Assembly (NCBI GenBank): GCA_004369085.1
Contig: ML210156.1
Span: 1-64,000, forward strand
From: Coprinopsis marcescibilis
Lineage: Eukaryota; Basidiomycota; Agaricomycetes; Agaricales; Psathyrellaceae
DNA length: 64,000 bases
Reading direction: 5' to 3'
Shown here: positions 13,401 to 25,900 of the stretch, in pieces
Layout: each line of letters starts with the position of its first letter
Numbering within the stretch: the first letter of the stretch is position 1
Program-made: the position numbers and the translations under genes
The notes under the pieces: model-generated
What the model saw: the letters and a program-made list of their open reading frames with translations, nothing else
Databases searched by the model: none
Told to the model about the DNA's origin: nothing

Positions 13401-14411
13401 AGCACGTTTGCGAACGAGATGACTTGCTCTGCCATGATACTCGGTGAGTACCTGCGACCGTGTCGAAACGCATATTCTTCATCCCGCGTAGGATTGGCAA
13501 CCCCAAACTCCCTGATTCTTATCGACGAACTTGGGCGGGGGACCTCGCCAAATGAAGGCATGGGCATCTCTCACGCCATCGCTGAAGCTCTGATTGAAGC
13601 CAAGGTGCGTTAATCGCCAGCGTTGTACAGCGTGTAGTTCTTGATCAAACACGACCAGCCTTTTGTCTTCTTCGCGACGTAGGACATCTTCTTCCCAGGG
13701 ATCCAGGTCAATGACGCTTTTGATTTTGTAGACACTTCTCAGAACTCACAACTACACTCTCCCGGCGGCCATCTGTGGTAACGTGAGTTTTCCGGTGACA
13801 TTCAATGTTGTCGCAAACTGTCTGATGTTGCACAAGATTGCATCTCGCCGTCCAGGTTAGTAGAACCAATAAATTAAAATGGTTGCATTCACAAACTCTG
13901 GGCCAGCGCACGCGCCAGACGACGTCCAACTTCGGAATGACCTTCCGTTACAAGTCTGTGGATCTCATATACCTATCATACATCTCTGAAGCAGCGATCG
14001 GTCAGGATCCTGGATGGTGTTTGCGACCAACACAATCACTATGGTACAAGTCTTCGAAAATCAATCCGTTCGAGTGAGCTGACAACTGGATGACAGGCCT
14101 CGAGCTCGCGCGTCTGGCAGACCTTCCTCCTGATGTACTCGAGGAAGGGAGACGGATAGCAGAGCGGCTACATAACCTCCAGATAAAACATCAAGAGGAG
14201 AGCGAGAGTTCCCGGATTGCCCTTCGACGCAAAGTACTTCTCAGAGTAGGTGATTCTATTATCCTTTCTAATGCTTTGTTCAACTCGCCATTTACAGTTA
14301 AGAACGCAACTGAAGCAAGCCTACCAACATTCAGCTTTACCTGACAATGATTTGTTGGACTACCTAAAACGATTCCACACAGAGATTGCGAAGGCTTTTG
14401 TTGACTTGTGA
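10498..14411 (+). CDS. MSH4: MutS homolog 4, meiotic crossover factor
   Basis: Long, intron-rich gene. After an N-terminal block of TAQSRPQ-like repeats come the MutS connector ([19 protein letters not shown]), core ([12 protein letters not shown], then [17 protein letters not shown]) and ATPase domains. The ATPase motifs are complete: Walker [25 protein letters not shown], Walker [13 protein letters not shown] and FATHF. It ends [11 protein letters not shown] with the stop at 14409-14411. The family acts with Msh5 to stabilise recombination intermediates in meiosis and has no mismatch-recognition domain; none is seen here. The Walker A motif is assembled across an 8-base micro-exon (13134-13141). 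Confidence 0.92.
13134..13141 (+). other. MSH4: 8-nt micro-exon of MSH4 (Walker A)
   Basis: Exon TATGTCTG lies between introns 13074-13133 and 13142-13198, each with GT..AG ends. Only by including it does the frame read GGG CCA AA|T ATG TCT G|GG AAA AGC ACT, that is GPNMSGKST, the universally conserved MutS P-loop. Skipping it would remove 8 bases and shift the frame just before the ATPase domain. Confidence 0.88.
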
Positions 14412-14621
14412 CATCGGTGCGTGTGTACTATACATTTTATTTATGGATGACGCAGACGGATTACATGCTTGGGGTTGTAGGTATTATAGGGTAAAATAGC
14501 GTTATAATGCGATGCGATGGGTGTGAATCGTTGTGCAGGGTATAGTATGCTCGGAGTGGATGGACAAATGCGAAATTTGCGTGTGCTAGACCGAAGGACG
14601 TAGGCATGCGAGGAAGGCTTC

Positions 14622-15089
14622 TCAAACGAAGACGCCGGCAGATCTCAGAAGTTCTCGGACTTCTGGCGAATCTGGCTTCAGCTCGGGCTGAAGGCCGGGG
14701 ATAAATGTGTATTTTAGTTCTTGCCGCTTGACCGTGACCTTCACGATGTATGATCGAAAGATACCCTGTTCTATCTGGGTAAGCTAGAGGTCTTTAGGTA
14801 CTGAGAAGAAGAAGACTTGCCAGTTGGGTGTAGACAAGGTCTCCTTCGTCATTTATCTGACCCTTGCGCCACCGTACAAGGTTTCCAGGTGTGTCTGGGA
14901 CTTTCACCCACACAGGGGCTCCAGGCTAACCATCATGATCAAATCAATATCGAAGATCCACCACTAGAAATCAAGCGGTTTTACCTTTGGACACCAGTGA
15001 AATGGTTCGTCCAGCGAATGTGGGTGAACATCCAACAGGGTATCTTCGATGGTATATGGCGCAGTTTCCTTGTAATTTCGGAGGCGCAT
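14622..15089 (-). CDS. Small protein of unknown function, GC-AG intron
   Basis: Three exons fit well: 14985-15089, 14821-14925 and 14622-14774, of 35, 35 and 51 codons, with phase-0 junctions, giving 120 residues. It starts MRLRNYKETAPYTIED and ends RELLRSAGVFV. The first intron is ordinary GT..AG. The second begins GCAAGT, the classic GC-AG donor, and joins VYTQL to IEQGIFRSYIVK. I recognise no domain; the middle part (WVKVPDTPGNLVRWRKGQ) looks like a beta-rich fold. Its 3' end converges on MSH4. A further upstream exon cannot be excluded. Confidence 0.5.
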
Positions 15090-16025
15090 GGGATTTTTAA
15101 CCAGAGGATGAAAGGCCGAGAACGAAGAAACGGAAAGGAGGGCTGATTCAAAAGAGGAGAAAGCGTCGATTGTGGAAGAGGGCTTCCAAGTCCAGTCGGA
15201 TTTGGATGGGGACTGAAGGTGACGGACATCTCAACCTTTTTCTCGCTTATATACGTTTGGAAACTATGAATAGTATTCTGAATCGATGAACTAGAAACGT
15301 AAAAGTGTCTACTTCCGGTCAGTGAAACCACAGGCCCTTTGTGCACAATAGAGCGGACTGCAAAAGGAAGTCTTTGTACGAAAGAAACCCAGTGGAAATC
15401 ATTGGCATCAAGTATTTCTTATTATAAACATGTTCCGCCGGAAATGTAGTTCACGAGGCTGCAGAACGCAAAGTGGTCGCGATGAAGACAGGAGTCAAGT
15501 CAATTGCGGAAATAGGGGCTGGAACGTGTGAGAAGCAAGGGGCACGAGGAGAGTCTGGAATGAACTGAATTTCTCTTGCCACTGGGGTACCCTGGGGCAA
15601 TACAATTGGAGGTGGGGTCACAACAAAAGGAATGCTCGAACACGTCAGACGCTTCCATTTTCTACATGCCTGACCCGGTGCTTGTTCTTTTGTAGTTCTG
15701 CATATCATCGCCTAGCAACTCTGACACTTGAGAACCGCGCGCGTACGCAGTAAGCTTGCAGCACCATCGTATTAGAACTTTACTTTGTTTAGACTTCGGT
15801 TGGAACTGTACGTATCCAGGTTCTCCCTTGTGCACCCTGGCCCTTGTCCCATTTATCAACGATTGATGGCATCATGACACATCACGATGATACCCCTCAC
15901 CGTAAAGAGATGTCGACTAGTGTTTGTTTTGTTCTCTTTCTTTCGGCACGGTAACACTGTGGTGGGCTCGTCATGAGGTTTAATCTGATCTATATAGTCT
16001 GTTGCTTTCTCCTTCCCTCTTGACA
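15090..16025. other. Intergenic, no supported gene
   Basis: Sequence between the start of the small unknown gene and the 3' end of the MFS transporter gene. Minus-strand open stretches at 15451-15708 and 15662-15859 lack ATG starts or clear splice partners and show no domain. I see nothing else that I can support. Confidence 0.4.
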
Positions 16026-18245
16026 TCACACTCGCCCTCCACTTGCTTTGGTTCCCGGTAGCCCTTGGGATCGCGTTCTTTTTTGAAACAAAGCTATCGC
16101 AGTAAACCCTACAGAACCAAGGAACGCAAAGAACTAGTTCGACGAGTGTGACATTAGCACAGATGACCGAGTTCCGCATGGCAAATTCCTACGTACCCCG
16201 CTGAACGTCGCCGGCCTCCACCAAATATAGTCTCTCGTCAGCAATGCCCCGTTGATGGGAGGGCCTGGAATGATAAAGGAGCAGCGTTGAGTTGGATAAG
16301 CTCCTACAGTCCGCCACACTGACCTATCAACGCTCCAAGGGCTAACAGAAATGAGCAATGGTAAGCCCGTGCCTAGGCTTGAGACAAACAATAGACAATA
16401 CCGGAGAACGTATAGGCAATTCCCATTCTTGCGCTTTACAAAAATAGCACTTAATACTTCCCCAGCACTCGATTGTTCTTTTCGCTCACCCTAGCTCGGA
16501 TGGGTTGGCTGTCAGCACCGCAACTAGTGGAGCTTGGAGTGCAATGACTACAAAGGGGGGCCAACGGGATTGTTAACTTTTCGTTTGTGCGCAGAGTCAG
16601 AGTCAGTCAGGTGCTTACACATCCCAAGGAAAAAGCCACACAATGTGGAGATAACCACAACGCTAGCTTTAGTTGCCAATCCTATCATAGAGAACACAAG
16701 TGCAGTGCTGGAAAGTGCGGAGATGATGACCATGTTGATGACGCCAATCGATTGGACAAAGAGGCCCGGAACTAAGCGCCCAAGGAAGCTTGAGCCGTTG
16801 AGTATAACAAGCTGTGGGACACCTTCAGCCCCTGTCGTTCGAGACATAAGTAGACGCACCGCGTAAAACGAAAACTCTTCTCCTAGTCCATGATGTATCG
16901 AGTCCAGTTGCAGGTAGAAAAGCGGGAAGAAGAATCCAACGCTGAACACCAGGAGTCTGTCGTTGAAATACATCTTCAGTGCTTCTCATCATGAAAGTGC
17001 ACTTGACGGACTTACGAAACAGACATAATAGTGAACGGAATTTCCGAAATTGACCTCAGAAACAGTTCCTTGATATCTGGCAAGATCTTTGGCGGAGGCA
17101 GTCTTGTCCGAATGAGTAGACACGCCGACAACAGCATCACAGAAACTAAGCCCGCGCTCGCCCTGACACTCCCCTCAAATCCCAGATTGCTGTGGTTTAA
17201 TAGGTTGTTCAGCATAATCGGATGAACAATCGCTCCAAGGGCCGACCCAGAAACCGCAAACATCATGACCGATGCCAAGCGCCGACGAAAGTAGTGCGAG
17301 ACAACTGCCACACTCGGCACATACACCATCCCTCCCCCGAGCCCTAGGCCAACTCCTTGCGCCAGGAAGCACTCGCAGAAATAACGCAGTTAGTCAATAA
17401 AGCCTTTATTTAAGCTAAAACAATGTACACTCACCTGGTACAGATTCTCCGGCTTCGCAAACGAAAGCATGAACAGCGAAAAAGATATCAACGTAGACCC
17501 GCCAATAATCAAGTGGTAGCTGGTAGCACAGACATTCGCTCTTCAATTCACTTGCGAAGAAGCATACCCCGAAAACGCAAACTCACAAATAACCACGATC
17601 ATAAAGTCTCCCCGCAACCAAGCCAGTCGAGATGACCAAAAACGTATTCACACTACCAATCCACCTTGAGAAAATAAATCAACCTTTAGAACCTTGCGGA
17701 CTCTGAGGCGAGAAAATCACTCAACGAGATAGCGGAAGGGGAAGAATTCGTGATGTATATCCGCGTATAATAATCTGCCATGGCACAAAAGTATCCGAAC
17801 ACCCGCATCTGTTCAGCCCAGTTCGTCCTCATCAGGAAGTGATATCTGACCTTGGTATACTCCAAACGAAGTCGAATAGCTTATCCAGCCGTCATCAAGT
17901 CAGTCAAACCGGAACATAGAAAAATGAGAGATTCTCGTACCCAAACCCGCAAAACTGGAGCAGCACACTTTAAGAGAATCAGCAATCAAAAACTCAGAAG
18001 ATGCACGGGTCAAGGACTTACGCTCCGACGACCGTTGACCAGCCCCTCCATCCACCTTCGGGATACTCAATCGGAGGCGAAGTAGGCTCAAGTGACGACT
18101 CTTCAGCATCCACATTCTGCACCTCCATTTTAACCAACGAATTTAAAACATATTTCTTGTCACTTGCGGCCGCACCCATCCGCGGTGTCGAATACCCATG
18201 TACTTCGTTCACCGTCGCCGAAGAGTCGCGTGCAGACGAAGCCAT
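16026..18245 (-). CDS. MFS transporter, monocarboxylate permease-like
   Basis: Seven or more exons. It starts MASSARDSSATVNEVHG, has a cytosolic N-terminus, then PPIEYPEGGWRGWSTVVGA, the conserved opening of the fungal MCH/MCT branch (D/E-GGW motif). Further segments include GLGGGMVYVPSVAVVSHYF with the RR following it, the repeat-specific loop of this family, and FSALGALIGPPINGALL with DYIWWRPATFSG near the end. The last exon reads FFAFLGSVGFTAIALFQKR and ends GGRV with the stop at 16026-16028. Twelve membrane segments are expected at the plasma or vacuolar membrane; the substrate cannot be told from sequence. Confidence 0.8.
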
Positions 18246-19783
18246 AAGCAGGTGGCAGAAAGCAAAAGACAAATTTAGAGGAACTATTAAGCACAGTGAG
18301 GAAGGGAGAACCGAGAAGCAAGGAGGCGGAGAAAAGCAATTACAGACTCTATCTACTTAAACCACTCAAAGAAACAGGACGCAAGAATTAGCTCAGCCGA
18401 GAACAGCCCCCCAACTCACACACTACTGACTGACTAAACTGACCATCCCGGTCTAAATGACCACAAGATTCCAAGATCCCTCACTTCGACCCTTCTCAGA
18501 ACGGAGAACGGCGCCGAAAGAACGAGATATATGATTCACTTCCATCATATACTAGTAGCCAACCCGCGTTGTTGAATTCATTTATTTAACTCAGAGTACC
18601 ATCCCCTGCACAGATCCCCTTCCAACCAAGAGATCCAAGATCCCCTTGGAGGCCGGTCACATCATTTCCGGTCGAGATCGACATTTGAGCCACATCCGTA
18701 AAGCTCACCCCACCTCGCGTGCTGCTTCCTTATTGGAGTACCGGGGTCGCCAGCTAATGAGATAACCAAGCCCACCTCAAGATGAAGACTCGGAGAGAGA
18801 CAGAGTGGCCGCCGTCCTAGGCACCGTTCATTAACCCTGCCTACCAACAAAGTAAATATCCTCGGAGGGACATAGATCGGACCTGAAGAAGAATATCCCA
18901 AAAACCGGGACTCCCGAGCATCCAGGCATCCTGTCATATGCTGACCAAGACCACCCAACCACCCCCAAAACAGTCTTGAGTACCCTCGAATTAACACCCA
19001 TGCAAGCTAAAAGGGGTTGAGACTCACCTCTTCGTTCGTCCCATTCGTTTGCGTGGCAACAGGCTTCAAGAATCGAACTTAAATCACAAATAGATTGCAC
19101 AACTGTGGAGCAAAACCCTACACGCGCAAACCTCGGCGTCGCGAACCCATATCCCATACCAGAACGCACGAGATCGACATGCTCATCCGTCGGTTTTGTG
19201 GCGCGTCGAGTGAGCAAATCCCAAGGCCCGAGCCACAGAACGCCGTAGAACCATCAAGGCTAGTGTATCGTAGCACGTTTGCAGATAGGAGCATACGCTC
19301 CGTACGGAGATTTGTTCCAAGAAGCTTTGAATCGCGTTATCGCACCGCCCACGGATTCATTAAACGCTTTCCATCGCGCTACAGGGTGGGCGATAACGAG
19401 CCACAACCAACGCAAAAGCGCAACCTCCTTCCTTCAGACCCTCAATCACCTACTACGAAACTTCCAGGATTTCTCAGCACGGAGCCGTCATCACATCCAA
19501 AGACTCCCAATCCGAGTACACGTCGCCCTGATAAATGCGCATATCTAACGCCTATTTTTAATCAGCACTTCGTCTCCAAGACGCGTGGTAAACATGTACT
19601 CACCCAATGACACCTACGCACCGAGGTTGTCCCTGGAATGAAATTGAATCCCAACTGCCGAAATGACTTATGACATCTGTGGCTGCGGCACATGTTGCAC
19701 ATCGAACACCCATGGTTCCTTGTCGCCGATCCCAATCTCTTCTCTATCCACCGATCCCACCCCTGCTCTCGGCCCTTCCCTTC
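18246..19783. other. Long intergenic region, one doubtful gene candidate
   Basis: About 1.5 kb between the MFS start and the SWC2 3' end. The promoter side (18.25-18.7 kb) has no reading frame of note. On the plus strand at about 19275-19548 one frame looks protein-like (IGAYAPYGDLFQEALNRVI, then SFLQTLNHLLRNFQDF) and has a possible AG acceptor just before it, but no first exon with ATG could be joined with confidence. A competing longer frame at 19095-19610 is Arg/Pro/Ser-rich and less convincing. Confidence 0.3.
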
Positions 19784-21659
19784 CTACGAGTCACGGTCAT
19801 CACCAGCGACCTCCTGCTTACCCACATAACACGCCAACACAGGATCCCATACATACTCATGCCTCTCCAACTTTCTCAGCTTCTTGTACGCACTAACATC
19901 CCCAAAGCCAACGCCCGATATGTCCTTATAAATGACAGGCTTGCCCGTAAGCGCACACGTCTGCACTGGCCTCCCTAAACCAAGCAAATAAATATGAGTG
20001 AATGAGTAACCGAGTAACAGGAACAAACGAAATAGGAACGAATGATGACAGAATGCAAACAGAAAGACGGACTTACCCAAAGGCCGCCCTTTCCCAGTAT
20101 ACACCTTGATCTCATCCCACTTGACATGCTTCCCAAACATTGCACCCATCGATTCGTTCCATGTCGGCTTCCGAATACCCTCACGCCTCCCAAGCTCATG
20201 AACAATGTAATTCTTGATTACTTTCTCCGAGCGCATCTCGGGTTCGGCGTTGGAATTCGGATTCACAGGGGGATTGTTGGTGGTATTTGGATGATTCGCA
20301 TCTACGCTCGCACCAGTAGCTTGATCGCGCAGTGGCTGCTGCCTGCTTGCTAGTTGTTCTTCTTGAGGCTCCTTATCTTGCTGCCGAAGCGAAGGGTCCC
20401 CTGCTACTGATGGTGGGGGTACATTCGAAGCACTGGGTAGGGGCAAAGAAGGTGCTAGCGCCGCAACCTCAGCTTGACTTAGCGCTACAGAGTTCCCAGT
20501 CCCAGTACTGGGTGTTGTAGATGGGTTCTGAGGTGGCCAATTCTGGAAAACGACTGGAGCATAGTGGGGGTAGGGAACTTGAACTGCAGTCCAAGCCTGA
20601 GGCGGCGTAGTTCCAGCTTGAGCATGCAGATATGATACACTTCCGGGATGCACTGGGTGTGCCACCATGGCCGAAGTTGGCAATACAGGTGGACTCGGGA
20701 CAGGGACCGGAGCAGGCGGAGGCACAGGCACTTTAACCTCCTCGATTCTACTCACCCAGCGCAGAACAGGCCCCGTGATAGTCTGCTTCACAACACGCGC
20801 CTGTTTCCGCTTCTCCTCCTCTGTTTTGAGGTAATCCCTGTGCTCCCTAATGTTACCTTCTTCGTTATCCAATGCACGAGCAATGAGCTCTGCCTGTGTG
20901 TAAGTCTTGCTCTGGAATTTGAGTTTCTTGGGTGCCGAAGCCTATCCAACATGAATGAGGAATTGTATGGGAATTGAAATGGGAGAGAAGCCAAACCTTG
21001 ACGCTCCGGGAGGCTTTCAGGCGCTTCACAGTCTCGGACGTATTGAGAATAGTATGAGCACGCTGGCTCTTCCTCTTCCTTCTGCCTTCCCCAGGCTCCT
21101 CGTCCCCTACAGCAAAGCGAGCGAAATGTTTGTCTTTCTCTTTCTCAGCGACTCTAGAGGTGGTCGCTTCAACCTCTGGGTTGAAGGTGGCACGATTTCT
21201 TTCGTGGGCTACAGCCATAGCCCTTTCTTGTTTCGACTTTGCAGCCTAGATCGAATATAAAAGTTCAGCAAAGGCTCCCATAGTTGACTAATAGCACATA
21301 CCCTCCTCTCCCGTTTGTCTTCCTCGTTCGCAGCCTTCTCAGCAACAGCCTGGCCAGCTTGGACATTCTCCTCCTCCGCCTCCTCATCCGTACTCTCAAA
21401 ATCCGATTCAAAAAGGTCCTGTTCATCTACAGGGTGTTGGATATTAAGATACACTAGCCAGCTACCAGAAGCCGCACACACCTTTGGCAACCTCAAACTC
21501 CTTGTCCTCTGCCTCAGCCTCTTCAGCCAACTGGCTCTCGGCAGCCATCTCAGCCAAAGCGACCTGCATCCTATTTCCCGCCGTGCTCCGTCTGGACCGA
21601 CGGGTAGCCAGCAGCTCTACAGGTTCTACATCCACGTCCATACCGTCGTTGTTCTCCAT
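19784..21659 (-). CDS. SWC2: Swc2/Vps72 (YL1 protein), SWR1 complex
   Basis: Five or six exons. The N-terminal YL1 region starts MENNDGMDVDVEPVELL and contains RRSRRSTAGNRM, then the acidic DEQDLFESDFESTDEEAEEE segment that in the family binds the H2A.Z-H2B dimer, followed by basic helices. A Pro/Ala-rich linker (VPVPPPAPVPVPSPP and more) leads to the YL1_C domain: CALTGKPVIYKDISGVGF with YKKLRKLE. It ends KQEVAGDDRDS. By family it is the histone-chaperone subunit of the SWR1 complex that deposits H2A.Z. The final intron at about 19975-20080 breaks the C-terminal domain. It shares a short divergent promoter with the ribosomal protein gene. Confidence 0.9.
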
Positions 21660-21871
21660 AAGTGATATCGAGCGAGACCACTGTCAGCCTGAGGGTGCGA
21701 AGGCTTGCTCGCGCGCGACCCACAAAGCAACGCCAAACAAATTCACGTCACGAAAACAAAATATTCGGCTACTCCCGTCCGCTCAGCTCGGTCGGCTGCT
21801 CGCTGTCCACGAACGTCGTTGACCAACCTCTGCTCATCGTCCTTTTCCTCTTGCTCGCCACTTCTCCAGCC
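21660..21871. promoter_or_regulatory. Divergent promoter SWC2 / mito-ribosomal gene
   Basis: 212 bases separate the two start codons. The strand facing the ribosomal gene is pyrimidine-rich just before its ATG (CTCATCGTCCTTTTCCTCTT), as often seen at basidiomycete transcription starts. No TATA box was found. Confidence 0.4.
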
Positions 21872-22657
21872 ATGGCTTCCACACTCAAATCTGCAGCAGC
21901 TCAGGCACCCTCCAAGCTCTCCAAGATCCTCACACACCTGAACGCTTCCCCACGTCTTCAGCTGGAAGGCGTCAAATCGCTGCGCATGTCATATGCTTTC
22001 CGGAATGACCACTTTGGTGCTCGGTGCGTCACTTCTAGTTCCTGGAGAGAGTGCAGACTGTCCGTCTGTTCACCCGAACCGATATACACGCTAACACTTA
22101 CCCCGACAGACACTTTGCGAAGGAACAATTGCCCCGGATCCGGTGGGCAAACCCGTCCCTTGACATCCAAGTCGAAAAAGCCAAGAAACTGGTCACAGAA
22201 GAATGGAGTCCAGAGCTCGAGATTGAATTCAGTGCGTGACGCAGTGCACGGTCCATCTCATCCACTTACCTCTACCTGGACTCTTGACGCGACACCTAAA
22301 CAGCCAACGGCACCCAAAAAACACTCTCCCTAAGCGACAAATGGTCAACCACAATCGTTGCAGAGCTGATGGAACTCGCAGGTGGCGCTCCCTGGAAACT
22401 ACACAAAGCCGAATCGCGCATTTCAGGTCAGAACCTCGTTCTGTTGTTGCCAACTCGTATTCTCACTCTACACTCAATCAGGCGCACCCCTCGTCCCAGG
22501 CGAAGAATCTGCCCCAAAGCCCCGTCCAGCCAAAACCGCTCTCCCCTCCCTCCATCTCTTCCGCGAGACCAACCCAAAGACGACTCCAACACCCAAACAG
22601 TCGGCTCCTGCAAAAAGAGCTCGGAGCGCTAAAGTAACCGCGACAGCATCTTCATAG
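21872..22657 (+). CDS. Mitochondrial ribosomal protein, L51/S25/CI-B8 fold
   Basis: Four exons; the first is 21872-22023 and the second starts at 22110, all joined at GT..AG introns. It starts MASTLKSAAAQAPSKLSKIL, an amphipathic basic N-terminus suitable for mitochondrial import. The core reads FRNDHFGARHFAKEQLPRI and WANPSLDIQVEK, matching the thioredoxin-like L51/S25/CI-B8 domain of mitochondrial ribosomal proteins. The C-terminal tail is Lys/Pro/Ser-rich (PKPRPAKTALPS). Fungal relatives are Mrp49 (mL61) and mS25; I cannot separate these from sequence alone. A complex I B8-like subunit is less likely because of the length and tail. Confidence 0.65.
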
Positions 22658-22930
22658 AGCACTACGTATTCCAGTACACCTACCCATTTCAATACAATCT
22701 TAATTAGTCTCAAACTCGTACTCTCCCGGAATCAGAGTAAGCAATATTAGAATTCGGACAAGAACGAGACAAATGCGTATACAACCAACTAAACCGCGAT
22801 ACAAACTCGGCAATGCAAGTGAACTTGGGGAAAACGGATTGCAGAAATACAGGACAATTACTATCAAGCAGCAGTCAAAAGCGGCACACATGGTGTGTCT
22901 GCCAGTACGCACGCACCCGACCACCCAACA

Positions 22931-25900
22931 CTACCTCCCTAGCCCCATCTTCAACACCGCACCAACCACATCCACATCGTCCCACCGCGGATCCACCCCC
23001 AGCTCACCCTCAATCGACGCATTCTTCCGGTTCTGAATGTGAATCAACGTGTTCCGGAAATGTCGCGTGATCATCTCCGGCGTCTGCACATTCTCTAGTA
23101 GACCAGGAGGTGCCCGCTGCGATGGGTGCACGTCAGGCGACGAAATGTTGTCAATGGACGATGTGATCAGTTCAACAAGGCTGTTCACGAATTTAGGCGC
23201 GACCTAGGTAAACATGAACGTCAGCTGCAAACTTTTTGGAGCTCAAAAGGTCGATGCACGTACAGCAGGGGTCCCGCAATCCAGGTAATAAAGATACTGG
23301 TCAAGGGTATCGCAATAGAGCTGAATCGTCACAATCTCTTCAATCGCTGAATTGGCGATCCTCAGCGCTTTCTGCAAACACTCTAGCACGCGCTTGCCAT
23401 CCTGATGTGGGAACTTGGAGAATTCCAGTGAGCTTCCCAACCGACACGAGGCACTTGCAAAAGGTACGACTTACAGATTTAGGACTAGGCTCGGGCTCGT
23501 CCTTTTCCTTCACAACTGGCAACTCACCATCCTTCTCTTTCTCCTTCTCCTTGACCCCGTCCTTCTCCTTGCTCTCCTCCTTCTCCTCCTTCTCACCCGG
23601 AGACTTCACAACCTCCGTCGCCCCAAACTGCGCCGCCTGCTGCCACCACAAATGACTCGCGAGCCCAACCGCAGTCGCCTGATGACTCTTCTTCAACAAC
23701 TTGGCCCCATGCAACGCCGCCTTCGTAATCAACGTATCATAATTATCCGCCCCAAACACCTTCGCACCCGCCAACGTCCCAATAATAAGCGTAATCGCCT
23801 GCAACTGCGCCCGACTCTCACTAATACTATCCTCATACACGCTAAACGCCTGCACATAGAAATCATACGCCAAATCCTCAAACCCACACTCATCCGCTAC
23901 CTGCGCCGCAAGCAAAAACAGCCGCAACGCAATCACAGGCGCCTCGACTTGGGTCGCAAGTATGCTCGTCAACTGCCGCACGAATTTGAGGATGACCGAA
24001 ACTTGGCTTTGCCAGTTGGCTTCTAGGTGCTGTCGGATCTTGTACCGCCGGCAGAGCTTGATGCTCGACGTGATCAGCGCAGGGAACGTAAACCGCATAC
24101 GCTCCCCTCCCATATCAAAGTGCCGACGTGCAGTTTGCAGGAGCTCGAACTGGGTCGAGAGAGAATCCGCACGGAACAAGTGGACCATACGCGCCACCCA
24201 GCCCTGTTCTTCTGCCATTTCTTCCCGCTCCAGGAAAAAGGGTCCTTGGCGACGGGACGCTTGTGCGCCGGGGTACGTTGTCGTGCTCGACGAGGAAGTG
24301 AGGTTATTGGTCTGCGTGGGGGGTGCATTGGCAGCCTGCTGCCCATTGGGGAGGGCGGGAAGGTTGACGTTGCTATTGATGTCCGACTGGTCTTTGATGA
24401 GCACATGGCAGAGGTCAAGCACGCCGTCAACATCTTCTGGTGTCTCAACGATCGTCTCGTTCTTGAGCACGCTACTGACGAGCGAGTGGGCGATTGCGCG
24501 GCGGGTGCTGAAGAGCTGCCGTGCGAGCAAGGGGCCATAGTTGGGGATGGCGAGAAGGGTGAGGACGGATTGGTACGAGTTTATGGGTGCTACGAGGAGG
24601 GCCGAAAGGTTGGTGGTTGTTTGGGGTGCGTGTAGGTCCGGGCTGTCCTTGAACTCTTTAGTCTTGTCGGCTGCGAATCCAAGTACTTGGTCGACGTATT
24701 CGAGTCGGTCTGGATAGCAGCTTAGAGAGAGGTTCGTAAGGGAGACAAGGAGGGCGGTGATGTCTTGGATCGATAAATCCGGACGAGCCTACACGAAAAG
24801 AGACCTCAGCATACGAACAAAGGGGGGAAAAGTCAAACGCGACTTGCCTTGATGAGGTCAACGACCTGCTTCCAAAAGACTTCAAAGAGTGGCACATCCT
24901 CTGGGATACCCCTGAATTTACGCATAGGACTCCCCTCCTTGTCTTTACCCTTCCCAATCGACTTTTCCGTGACAGCCGTGGTGGGTGTACTAGGCTGTTC
25001 CTCCAAAGACTTTTCAGACTCGGTGAAGCTAGCGGCTGTGTGCGGTGGCGAGGTGGGTGACGTTGCCCACGCGTTGCTTTCCGCGGTTGGCGAAGTCGGG
25101 GGCGAGGCGAGACGGTACGCGTTCTGTTCACGAGCCCTAGCCTTTTGCAGTTTCACCTTCTCAGCTAGACGACGGGCGGCGGCCTCTTCCTGCCGTTTGG
25201 TCTCTTCAGGGTCGTCGCTCTCGGCTTCGCGTGCTGCATAAAGGGCGAGACGGTCGATCAGGGCTATGACGATTTGCTTGATGTTGACCTTGGGGTGCAA
25301 ACGGGCTGTGGCAGAGAGGAAGGGGCCAAGGGTGTGCAGATGGAACTCGTCAGAGAAGACCTAGAGTCCAAGCAAGTTCAGCAGCAAACACGGATGTAGA
25401 GGATGCGTAATGACAGACCTGAATCACAACCTCCATCAGATATTCTTGGGCGATGACGTCTTTGCAGTTCACGACCTGTTCGAGGATGCTCGGGAGGATC
25501 GTAGTCTGGTAGAGGTCGAGGTCCACGCCGTCGAGTTGGCTGAGACGAACGAGGTTCGTTCCGACGAGGATACGAAGTTCGCGGCGTTCGAGTTCGCGTT
25601 TTTCGCGGTCGCGGGAGTGACCTTGGTGTTGGAGGCGAACCCAGAGTTTGTTCATCTCGACAAAATTGCTGAGGAGAAAGTCGATGGAGTCTTGGAGGCA
25701 TCCCGCTGGGCTACTGGAGGAGTTGAAGATGTTGGTTAGCGGTGTGTAGATGGGTATGGATTGGGACAGGAACATACCCCGGTTCTGAGCCGACTGGGAG
25801 GTGGTCTCTGGTTTGTCCGCTGAGGTAGTGGCGCAGGAAGAGACCGCGGACGGGGTTGAGGACACCGCGCGACATTTCGAGCATGTCTTTCATGACCTCC

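Noticed and set aside
15451..15859. Minus-strand frames between the small unknown gene and the MFS gene
   Set aside because: No ATG in the longer one, no splice partners and no recognisable domain.
19095..19610. 171-codon plus-strand frame rich in Arg, Pro and Ser
   Set aside because: An overlapping frame at 19275-19548 looks better, but neither has a supported start; kept only as a remark in the intergenic entry.
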